A stretch of DNA of 64,000 nt from Cyanobium sp. Morenito 9A2. GTDB taxonomy: Bacteria; Cyanobacteriota; Cyanobacteriia; PCC-6307; Cyanobiaceae. The stretch spans positions 28,400 through 92,399 of the forward strand of contig NZ_JAGQBJ010000012.1 in assembly GCF_024345575.1 (NCBI RefSeq), written 5' to 3'. The first letter of the stretch is position 1; every line of letters begins with the position of its first letter. Below, one piece after another: positions 57,007-63,417 of this stretch. The notes beneath the pieces were generated by a model that was given only the letters and a program-made list of their open reading frames with translations, made no database searches and had not been told where the DNA came from. The position numbers were made by a program, and so were the translations under genes.

Positions 57007-58338
57007 ATGATTTCCACCGCCGATGTCCTTCCCACGCCGGGACAAATCGATGCCCTGCTGCGTTACCTGCCGGTCTTCGAGCAGGAGGGATACGTGGCCG
57101 GGACCCCTGTCCACCTTGAGGGGCATTTCCCGTCCTGGGACATGAGCCCGGAGCTGAGCGCCTTTCATCAGGCCGTCTACGCCAACGGCTTCGTATTCAG
57201 CTTTGACTGGAGCACCTGGGGGAATGCGGAAGGGAAGAACTTCTTCCAAGAGCCGGAATCTCTCAATCGGGCGGAACTGCAGGACCTGCGGCGGCTGTTG
57301 ACGGCTCTGGTGCGTTCAGAGCGCTTCTGTGACGGCTCCCTGATCGGTCATGTGCGATCCGGGTTCGTCGCCACGATCCTGCAACGGCTTCTGGTGTTGA
57401 GGCAGGAAATTCTGCCCAGTGCTGACTGGGAGGTTTCGCTGGGGATGGGACGACGCGCCCAGGGCTGCCTGACGGGCCTGGCGATCGGCGATGCCCTGGG
57501 TGCTCCCGTGGAGTTCTCACCCCCTGGCAGCTTCGTGCCCATCACCGACTACCGCGCCGGCGGGCCCTTCAACCTGGAGGCCGGCCAGTGGACCGATGAC
57601 ACGTCGATGGCCCTCTGCCTGGCTGAATCGCTGCTCAGTTGCGGTCGCCACGATCCGAAGGACCAGCTCAAGCACTACTGGCGTTGGTACAAGAACGGAG
57701 AGAACAGCGTCAACGGCCGTTGCTTTGACATCGGCAACGGCACCCGCGAGGCCTTGGAGCGCTGGAAGCGGAGGAAAACCGTGAACGCAGGCGGTCCCCA
57801 AAGCCTTGGCAATGGTTCGCTGATGCGGCTGGCTCCGGTGGCGATCGCCTGGTGGGAGGACCGCGCCTTAGCAGGCGAACAGTCGGGACTCAGTGCCCGA
57901 ACCACCCACGGTCACCCCCATGCCCTCGCTGCCACGGCCTACTTCGGAGAGCTGCTCGCCTGGGCCCTGCAGGGGGCCAGCAAGGAAGAGCTGTTAGGCC
58001 CCTGGTGGGAGGGGCCCCCGGAGGTGCAGGCGATCGCCCATGGCAGCTGGCGCACGGCTTCGATCGTGGCCACGGGCCATGCGCTGCGTTCGCTGGAGGC
58101 GGCCCTGTGGGCCTTCGGCAGCACAGAGAGCTTTGAAACCTGCGTGCTGGCGGCTGTGAACCTGGGTGATGACGCCGACACGGTGGGGGCCATCGCCGGA
58201 CAACTGGCTGGGGCGCACTACGGCCTGGGCGCGATTCCCCAACGCTGGATTCAGGGTCTGCAGGACCACAGTCGCTTTCTTGAGACGGCCATGAGGCTGC
58301 TGGATTTCAAGGCCATCGCCGAGGAGGTCTCCTGCTGA
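57007..58338 (+). CDS. DUF6508-like domain fused to ADP-ribosylglycohydrolase
   Basis: 443 residues. The first ~130 (TPGQIDALLRYLPVFEQEGY, FSFDWSTWGNAEGKNFFQEP, LLTALVRSERFCDGSL) match the small DUF6508 type. The rest is a DraG-like hydrolase that removes ADP-ribose from proteins or nucleic acids: GCLTGLAIGDALGAPVEF, GQWTDDTSMALCLAESLL, NGSLMRLAPVAI, THGHPHALAATAYFG and NLGDDADTVGAIAGQLAGAH. All dinuclear Mg ligands appear present. Probably co-transcribed with the M28 gene. The natural target is unknown. Confidence 0.87.
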   Translation: MISTADVLPTPGQIDALLRYLPVFEQEGYVAGTPVHLEGHFPSWDMSPELSAFHQAVYANGFVFSFDWSTWGNAEGKNFFQEPESLNRAELQDLRRLLTALVRSERFCDGSLIGHVRSGFVATILQRLLVLRQEILPSADWEVSLGMGRRAQGCLTGLAIGDALGAPVEFSPPGSFVPITDYRAGGPFNLEAGQWTDDTSMALCLAESLLSCGRHDPKDQLKHYWRWYKNGENSVNGRCFDIGNGTREALERWKRRKTVNAGGPQSLGNGSLMRLAPVAIAWWEDRALAGEQSGLSARTTHGHPHALAATAYFGELLAWALQGASKEELLGPWWEGPPEVQAIAHGSWRTASIVATGHALRSLEAALWAFGSTESFETCVLAAVNLGDDADTVGAIAGQLAGAHYGLGAIPQRWIQGLQDHSRFLETAMRLLDFKAIAEEVSC

Positions 58339-58356
58339 CGCCGCACCAACGCAAGC

Positions 58357-58734
58357 TCAATCGGGGTTGATCAGCGCCCGGACGCTCAACCAGCTGTGGG
58401 CCCTGCAGGGGTCATCGCTGATGGTCAAGACCACCGTGCCGCACATCGGTGTGGATTCCGGATCGTCATCGGAGATGGCATGGCTCGCAACGCTGCTGCG
58501 AAGCAGATGATGCTTTTCCTTGAGGATCTCCACGAAGTCAGAGGGTGACCACTGGGATCCTGGTCCGCCGCAGGGATAACGACTCAACAGATCAAGGAAA
58601 CTGACAGACTGAATCACCGGATTTAGGCTCGAATCCCAGACAAGAATGGAAGAAGGGTCCACGTGATTCTGATCACGTAAAGCCCTGAACGGCCCATCAA
58701 GCAGGGCGCTGATCAACTCATCATTGTCTGTCAT
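58357..58734 (-). CDS. Hypothetical protein
   Basis: 125 residues starting MTDNDELISALLDGPFRALR, with SPSDFVEILKEKHHLLRSSV and a C-terminal CGTVVLTISDDPCRAHSWLS. No recognised domain. It is the last of four small minus-strand genes that may share the promoter at 60083; the 176-bp AT-rich gap before it could also hold its own promoter. Confidence 0.5.
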   Translation of the reverse strand: MTDNDELISALLDGPFRALRDQNHVDPSSILVWDSSLNPVIQSVSFLDLLSRYPCGGPGSQWSPSDFVEILKEKHHLLRSSVASHAISDDDPESTPMCGTVVLTISDDPCRAHSWLSVRALINPD

Positions 58735-58910
58735 AAAAAAGAGAATGGAATGAATTAACCTTGTGACTTATAAAGAAGTATCTGGAAGGATAAAGAGATT
58801 CTCAATTGTCCAAGTGGTGGAATATCATTGACGTCTTCCGAGTACACTTACCCTAAAATGGCCGTATCCCAGATGATGGCATACTCATCGATGGGCTCGG
58901 CCTTTGGAAT

Positions 58911-59279
58911 TTAGCTGAATTCACTCTCATGCGGCTTGTGTTCAAGATCACCAAGCCAGTCACTGACTTTGAGGTCAGGATCAACACTTGAAAACCCCTC
59001 CTTGCCATAGCTGTAGCGACCGCACGCATCATCTTCTGCGTCGATGTTGGCATCTGCATCGGCAACGAGTTCCAGCTTGCTGATCAGCTGCTGGAAGCCG
59101 GATTCCGTCAGAATCGATCGGAAGTCGTCGATGTAGCCCTGCCCCAACAGCACCCGCTGGGGCCAGCGGCCATGGCGAGCCCGGAAGCCTTCGATGGCCC
59201 CGAACAGGCGGACAAGATTGCGGTCGTAACCGTTGGGCATGGAATTCACATCAAGGGTGTAATGGTGGCTCGGGCTCAA
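58911..59279 (-). CDS. Conserved hypothetical protein
   Basis: 122 residues; the internal start MPNGYDRNLVRL at codon 14 is equally likely. The core GFRARHGRWPQRVLLGQGYI, LTESGFQQLISKLELVADAD and AEDDACGRYSYGKEGF resembles a short bacterial family of unknown function. It follows the 59615 gene after 12 bp. Confidence 0.6.
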   Translation of the reverse strand: MSPSHHYTLDVNSMPNGYDRNLVRLFGAIEGFRARHGRWPQRVLLGQGYIDDFRSILTESGFQQLISKLELVADADANIDAEDDACGRYSYGKEGFSSVDPDLKVSDWLGDLEHKPHESEFS

Positions 59280-59291
59280 CGAGCAGGCAGG

Positions 59292-59615
59292 TCAACGCAG
59301 CTGACGACTCTGGTAGGCATGCATGGCACTCCAGGCGGAAAGGGCCGCATCGTGGTAGGCGGTGTCATGGATCGCATTTTTGAAGTTCGGGTAATCGATT
59401 TCTCCGACTCGTGCAGCCATGGCTTCGGCCACGCGCTGGCGTGGAACCCAGGCACGAAAGGCATAATCGGCGCCATCCACGCTGAAAACAGAAGCCTCAG
59501 GAAACACGCGCTCGATGTCCCCCTGGCGGCGAGCGCGCACCAGAAGCCGTTCGCCCTTGGGATCCTCCCGATCGGCAACGACCGAGAGAAAGGCATCATT
59601 GAGAAAAATCCACAT
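59292..59615 (-). CDS. Conserved hypothetical protein (MWIFLNDAFLS type)
   Basis: 107 residues: MWIFLNDAFLSVVADRED, LLVRARRQGDIERVFPEA, DYAFRAWVPRQRVAEAMAAR and EIDYPNFKNAIHDTAYHDAA. This is a small widespread bacterial family without known function. It pairs with the gene that follows, and both sit beside the ADP-ribosylglycohydrolase module. Confidence 0.65.
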   Translation of the reverse strand: MWIFLNDAFLSVVADREDPKGERLLVRARRQGDIERVFPEASVFSVDGADYAFRAWVPRQRVAEAMAARVGEIDYPNFKNAIHDTAYHDAALSAWSAMHAYQSRQLR

Positions 59616-59749
59616 GTTGTTGTCTCGTAAAAGTTAGGGGAGGGGATGTCCCGGCAGACCTGCTTGGGACACCTTTTTGAAACTTGAAGGCCATGCTATT
59701 GATTGGCATCTACCTGCCGAATATCCATACCCCACAGTCGGGTGTAAGT

Positions 59750-59926
59750 CTATGCATCGCTGTCTGGAAACTTGTCGCCATACTTTTCCTTAGCCCAGGC
59801 CAGCGCTTCAGGAGAGATGCCAAACCGGCTGTCATTACGGGCAGCAAATTCGGCTTTGGTTCGCTTGGTGCGCCGTGGGGTTTCTTCTGGCTTCTCCCTG
59901 AGGGTTTTCATGTTGTCGGTGGCCAT
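59750..59926 (-). CDS. Small basic/acidic protein, first gene after the second operator promoter
   Basis: 58 residues from the ATG at 59926: MATDNMKTLREKPEETPRRT, KRTKAEFAARNDSRFGISPE and ALAWAKEKYGDKFPDSDA. An in-frame ATG at codon 6 is an alternative. The highly charged start and the helical end read as a genuine small protein. It is 157 bp downstream of the promoter that carries the MerR-type palindrome. Function unknown. Confidence 0.65.
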   Translation of the reverse strand: MATDNMKTLREKPEETPRRTKRTKAEFAARNDSRFGISPEALAWAKEKYGDKFPDSDA

Positions 59927-60053
59927 GGGTATTCTCCGTTGTTGTTATAGATCTAGTAGAAAAGTGCCATGACCGAGCTAAGGGCATGAAGAGTAAGGGT
60001 CAATAGGGACAGAAAGGGACAGGAACATTTGTGGGACCAAGAGAATGGAGCGG

Positions 60054-60081
60054 AAAAAAAAGGGGGGGCGACCATGCCCCC
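60054..60081 (-). terminator. GC hairpin with T8, directly after a promoter
   Basis: On the minus strand GGGGGC (60081-60076), a 6-nt loop and GCCCCC (69-64) are followed by eight Ts (60061-60054). It begins at or just before the expected start site of the promoter at 60083, so it may end read-through from upstream or, if the start is earlier, act as an attenuator. Confidence 0.6.
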
Positions 60082-60082
60082 T

Positions 60083-60112
60083 ATAATGACACGGTTGCAC
60101 TGCAGGTGTCAA
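60083..60112 (-). promoter_or_regulatory. Second promoter with the MerR-type palindrome
   Basis: On the minus strand TTGACA (60112-60107), then TGCAGTGCAACCGTGT and CATTAT (60088-60083). Aligned without gaps to the promoter at 56062, the -35, the palindrome half sites, GTGT and the AT-rich -10 all fall at the same positions. It points toward the four small genes at 59926-58357. Confidence 0.6.
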
Positions 60113-60216
60113 GTTCAAGCTGTTGTCTTGACCGTATGGCCTCAGAAGCTCCGCCGAGCTGATTCGGGCTGAACAAAGGATCAAGTGATCAGCTGCGACT
60201 TCTCTGCAACCGGCCC

Positions 60217-60244
60217 TAGTCCCTGGCTTCTGCGCAGCAGTAGG
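60217..60244 (+). repeat. Dispersed palindromic repeat, copy 5
   Basis: TAGTCCCTGGCTT then CTGCGCAGCAG then TAGG, nearly identical to copy 4 but outside any IS, just before a terminator. Confidence 0.7.
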
Positions 60245-60268
60245 GCGCCCGACACGGGGCGCCCTTTT
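60243..60268 (+). terminator. Rho-independent terminator
   Basis: GGGCGCCC (60243-60250), loop GACACG, GGGCGCCC (60257-60264), then TTTT. No plus-strand gene ends just before it, so it may be left from a lost gene or end a small RNA. Confidence 0.6.
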
Positions 60269-60400
60269 CATTGGGGACGTTCAGCAGCGCTTCGATGCTG
60301 GTCGCCTTCTCTTCGTCGAGGCGTTGTCTGGCTTCCCCGGCAGCGGCATGCCGGCACAGGTTGCCAGGCCTAGCGTTTGAGCCATGCCGCCGGGTGGGCC

Positions 60401-60790
60401 ATGGCCGTGGTGAACCGCTGCGCGGTGGGGATCTACCCCGCCCAGAAGTTGCTCGACTGGGCCCTGGCGCTTGAGCTGGATATCGACGCTGGTGGAGCCC
60501 GGGAGCCCTGACTGTATCTGATCCCCGACTACGACACGGAAGAGGAGGCCGAGAAGATCCTCGAGGAGATCTACGAGACGATCTTTGAGGCGGAGCTGGA
60601 TTTCTGGCACCGTGACACCGGCACCTGGCCTGCGGAACGCACCTACCCGGTGTTCAGGAAGTGGTTCGATGTGCGTTTCTACCCCCTGATCCAGGACCTG
60701 GTCGGAGAGGAAATCACCACCACAGAGGTGGATGAGGAGTTCGTCGGCGAGCTGCGCACGGCGCTGGAGGGGCAGGAGCCGCGCTCCTGA
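60401..60790 (+). pseudogene. Hypothetical protein gene with in-frame TGA
   Basis: 130 codons in one frame with a single TGA at 60509-60511. Before it: MAVVNRCAVGIYPAQKLLDW and ALALELDIDAGGAREP. After it: LYLIPDYDTEEEAEKILEEI, YETIFEAELDFWHRDTG and TWPAERTYPVFRKWFDVRFY. The two parts together match a bacterial family of ~150 residues of unknown function (VYLIPEYD and WF segments are typical). The stop is most simply a loss-of-function mutation; a translation start after it would lose the first third. Confidence 0.6.
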
Positions 60791-60833
60791 GCGCGGGCAC
60801 AAGGGAAAGGACATCGGCCTTCAGACTGGGCTG

Positions 60834-61502
60834 ATGCCCCTGCACTTGCGTCCACTTGCCGCTCTGTTGCTGGCGGTGGCGATCACCCCGGCGGCGCTAT
60901 CCCCGTCGTCTGCGTTGGCCGGTACCGAGGTTCGCGCCACGGTGCTCTCGATCGGGGATGGCGACACCATCCGTGTGCAGCAGGGCCAGCAGCGGATCAC
61001 GGTGCGGCTGGCCTGCATCGATGCGCCAGAGATGGCCCAGGCCCCCCATGGCGCCCAGGCCCGCAGCTACCTGCAAAGCCGCCTGCGGCTGGGCTCCAGC
61101 GTGATCCTCAGACCTCAGACGGTGGATCGCTACGGGCGCACGGTGGCCGAAGTGATCAGTGGCGTGAACATCAACCTGGCCCTGGTGGAATACGGCATGG
61201 CCTTTGCCTACCGGAAGTACCTGGGCCAGTGCGATGCCAAGGAGTATCTGGATGCTGAGTTCCGGGTCTCCCGCAGCCGCTACGGTGTGTGGCAGGTGCC
61301 TGGCGGCATTACCCGCCCCTGGGACTTCCGCCGCAGCCGATCAGCAGGGCGATCAGCGAGCACCACCGAGCCCATTCCTGGTGGCCGGAAGTATCGCTGC
61401 AAGGAGATCGACTCGTATCAGCAAGCCCAGGAACTGTTGCGCCAGGGACACACTTATTTGGACTCCAATGGTGATGGTGAGGCTTGCGAGAGTCTCAGAT
61501 GA
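60834..61502 (+). CDS. Secreted thermonuclease with Excalibur C-terminus
   Basis: 222 residues from the ATG at 60834. A signal peptide (LAALLLAVAITPAALSPSSA) precedes a staphylococcal-nuclease domain: VLSIGDGDTIRV, VRLACIDAPEMAQAPHG, DRYGRTVAEVISG, LVEYGMAFAYRKY. The catalytic Arg and Asp positions are kept. The last ~35 residues form an Excalibur calcium-binding motif (YLDSNGDGEACESL). It would degrade extracellular or periplasmic DNA. The frame upstream of this ATG lies within the preceding broken gene. Confidence 0.88.
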   Translation: MPLHLRPLAALLLAVAITPAALSPSSALAGTEVRATVLSIGDGDTIRVQQGQQRITVRLACIDAPEMAQAPHGAQARSYLQSRLRLGSSVILRPQTVDRYGRTVAEVISGVNINLALVEYGMAFAYRKYLGQCDAKEYLDAEFRVSRSRYGVWQVPGGITRPWDFRRSRSAGRSASTTEPIPGGRKYRCKEIDSYQQAQELLRQGHTYLDSNGDGEACESLR

Positions 61503-61581
61503 AGGGACGGACACCCGCACCTTCTTGACCTGGCAACCATCAGCCGAGCCATTAGCTTTCGCCTGTCAATGCCTCTCCCCC

Positions 61582-61950
61582 ATGGCCCTCATCGGATCTG
61601 ACCTGCTCGCCAAAGTCAAGGAGCTTGGTGATGCGTCCAAGTCCGATCTGGTGCGAGCCGCCGGCTACCTCAGCACCAAGAAGGACGGCAGCGAGCGGCT
61701 GAACTTCACGGCCTTCTATGAGGCGCTGCTGGAGGCCAAGGGCGTCACCCTTGGAGATGGCGGTGGCAACGGCAAAGGAAGGGCAGGCCGCAGCTTGAGC
61801 TACATCACCAAGGTGCAGTTCAACGGCAACCTCATGGTGGGCAGGGCCTACACGACCCTGCTCGACCTCAAGCCGGGAGATGAGTTCGAGATCAAGGTGG
61901 GTAAGAAGCAGATCAAGCTCATCCCCCTCGGTGCTCCAGAAGAGGAGTGA
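61582..61950 (+). CDS. cyAbrB-type transcriptional regulator
   Basis: 122 residues from the ATG at 61582. A helical N-terminal part (IGSDLLAKVKELGDASKSDL, VRAAGYLSTKKDG) precedes the C-terminal AbrB-like swapped-hairpin DNA-binding domain (YTTLLDLKPGDEFEIKVGKK), the order typical of cyanobacterial AbrB. These proteins modulate carbon/nitrogen balance genes and often bind DNA with low specificity. It lies 79 bp after the thermonuclease gene. Confidence 0.9.
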   Translation: MALIGSDLLAKVKELGDASKSDLVRAAGYLSTKKDGSERLNFTAFYEALLEAKGVTLGDGGGNGKGRAGRSLSYITKVQFNGNLMVGRAYTTLLDLKPGDEFEIKVGKKQIKLIPLGAPEEE

Positions 61951-62074
61951 ACTGAAGATGCCGGCATAGGCGCCAGCCATTCCTGACAGCCCGCTCAGGA
62001 GAACCCCACCCCGTTCATCCCGGGGAGTTCTTGTTGTTCGCCACCAAGGGGTAGCTAGTGCCTATCGGGCCTAC

Positions 62075-62350
62075 TCAGCGCGGAAGAGAGCAGAGCCAGG
62101 GCACCGGGGCGCGGCAGGTGCGCCAGTCGCCATTGGTGCTGCTCACCTCCACACCGATCAGGCTGGACGGATGGTCGGATTCGCTGAGGTGACCGATCCA
62201 CTCGATCGCATCGGCAATGGCGTCATCAAGGGAGCTGTATTGGCCGTCGAGCTGGCGGTGCGGCTCGCAGCTGCCATCGATGAGCCGGTAGCTGCGCTCG
62301 CTTGACCTGGCTGCCTTGCTCAGCAGAGCAGCGGCTACGGATGACGGCAT
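62075..62350 (-). CDS. Hypothetical protein
   Basis: 91 residues from the ATG at 62350: MPSSVAAALLSKAARSSERS, YRLIDGSCEPHRQLDGQYSS, LDDAIADAIEWIGHLSESDH and IGVEVSSTNGDWRTCRAP. It resembles small cyanobacterial proteins of unknown role with a DAIADAIEW helix. The longer upstream frame is unlikely. Isolated gene. Confidence 0.6.
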   Translation of the reverse strand: MPSSVAAALLSKAARSSERSYRLIDGSCEPHRQLDGQYSSLDDAIADAIEWIGHLSESDHPSSLIGVEVSSTNGDWRTCRAPVPWLCSLPR

Positions 62351-62490
62351 GTCAGTTCTCCTTGGGTCAACACCTTGATTAGAGCAAGGGGCGAGCGGCT
62401 GTATCCGGCGGAACACTTTGATCTGTCGTTACAGCGACGGCAACCAAGGTTCATGCCTTCCAAGGCGGGCGCAGGGGTAGCAATGGCTTT

Positions 62491-62754
62491 TCAGTCGTGG
62501 CGGAGGCGACTGGGGAAGAAGTTTGGGTTGCTGCTGAGTTGCTCTGGATGTGGGGATTGCTCTGCGTTGGCCTCCGCATTCACCTCCATCGCCTTGCGGC
62601 AGCGCTGCAGCAGCTCTTGCCTAAGGGCATCGGGCTTTTCGATGCGGATGCCTCCGCCAAAGGCAAAGAGCCAGCTGCGTAGGTCGATGTCGGCGGCCAC
62701 GGTCCAAGGCGGCAGGTCCAGTTCCATAATCAAGGTCGCCTGAATGGCCGCCAA
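62491..62754 (-). pseudogene. C-terminal fragment of a WYL-domain regulator
   Basis: Only the WYL C-terminal extension remains: IMELDLPPWTVAADIDLRSW, LFAFGGGIRIEKPDALRQEL and LQRCRKAMEV. The winged helix and WYL core expected upstream are absent; the sequence there belongs to a broken membrane-protein gene on the other strand. Probably a remnant left by a deletion. Confidence 0.6.
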
Positions 62755-62757
62755 GGA

Positions 62758-63176
62758 GTGACAACTTCCCGAAAGTCACCGCCGGTGGTGGTCAAGGCCG
62801 CCGGCAACGTCCCGAGCCGCATGCGGCGCATCAGCTGTCTGGCGGTGCTCACCTTCCTGCTCACGCTGATGGCCGCCTGCTGGTGGGGCCAGGCGCTGCT
62901 GGATCTGTTAGCGATCACCCTCGATTTCTTTGGGGTGGCCTGAGGGCTTACATGTTGCCGATCGGCCTGCGGTTGATCTATGGCAAGGAGGTGAGCTAAT
63001 CCGAACTCGACCACGATGAGGTCCTGCTGGGGGTTGTGCCGATTGAGCTGCCCTTGCTGGCCTGACCTGGCACCATCTCCTTGGTCGTGTCGGATGCCCC
63101 GCCGAATTGACAGGGTCGCTTGGCCCTGAGCGCAATCATCGCCCTGCTGGCGCTGGGGATTTATTTGGTGATTTAG
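62758..63176 (+). pseudogene. MarC-like membrane protein, decayed
   Basis: Two pieces fit the MarC family. The first (62758-62943) has MRRISCLAVLTFLLTLMAAC and LLDLLAITLDFFGVA, then a stop and an apparent small deletion. The second (62952-63176) reads MLPIGLRLIYGKEVS, stop, VVPIELPLLA, stop, PGTISLVVSDAPPN, stop, LSAIIALLALGIYLVI, all in one frame. PLLA-PGTISLVV is the typical MarC loop (PLLAGPGTIS) with the Gly codon mutated to TGA. Confidence 0.65.
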
Positions 63177-63417
63177 CGAAGCAAATAAACGTGGCACAGG
63201 GTTTTGCTTTGCTGGAGCCACATCGACATCTGTGCCACATGGGTTTCTGAGGCCTTGACACGACAGGGCTTTTGAGCGGTTCGGACTTTATTGGGTAGTA
63301 GCTCCGGTTGGTCGGCGCGGGGGAAGCTAGTGATCCGCCCTGAGTATTGGAGCAGGGTCCGGATCATCAGATCGGGTTTGTCTCTTCGCACCGCCAAATT
63401 GGCTCTACTGCTCCTCC
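63177..63417. other. Intergenic stretch with an inverted repeat
   Basis: No gene supported; a 74-codon minus-strand frame (63173-63397) has no family features. TGGCACAG at about 63191 and CTGTGCCA at about 63230 form an 8-bp inverted repeat with a ~31-bp spacer. Confidence 0.4.

Larger units (their letters stand above)
59927..60400. other. Regulatory and repeat-containing intergenic region
   Basis: No convincing gene. It contains a minus-strand promoter (60083-60112) followed at once by a hairpin with eight Ts (60054-60081), a copy of the dispersed palindrome (60217-60244) and a plus-strand terminator (60243-60268). The longer frames here are Arg/Pro-rich shadows. Confidence 0.6.

Noticed and set aside
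60110..60240. A small structured RNA before the terminator at 60243
   Set aside because: No promoter, tRNA-like cloverleaf or known RNA motif could be recognised; only the dispersed repeat and the terminator are supported.
37941..60244. A CRISPR array as explanation for the repeated palindromes
   Set aside because: The copies are kilobases apart, in both orientations and inside transposase genes, with no regular spacers.
60281..60814. A 177-codon minus-strand frame
   Set aside because: It is the complement of the TGA-interrupted gene, whose plus-strand reading is clearly protein-like on both sides of the stop.
62730..63221. A 163-codon minus-strand frame
   Set aside because: Shadow of the decayed MarC-like gene; Gln/Arg-rich.
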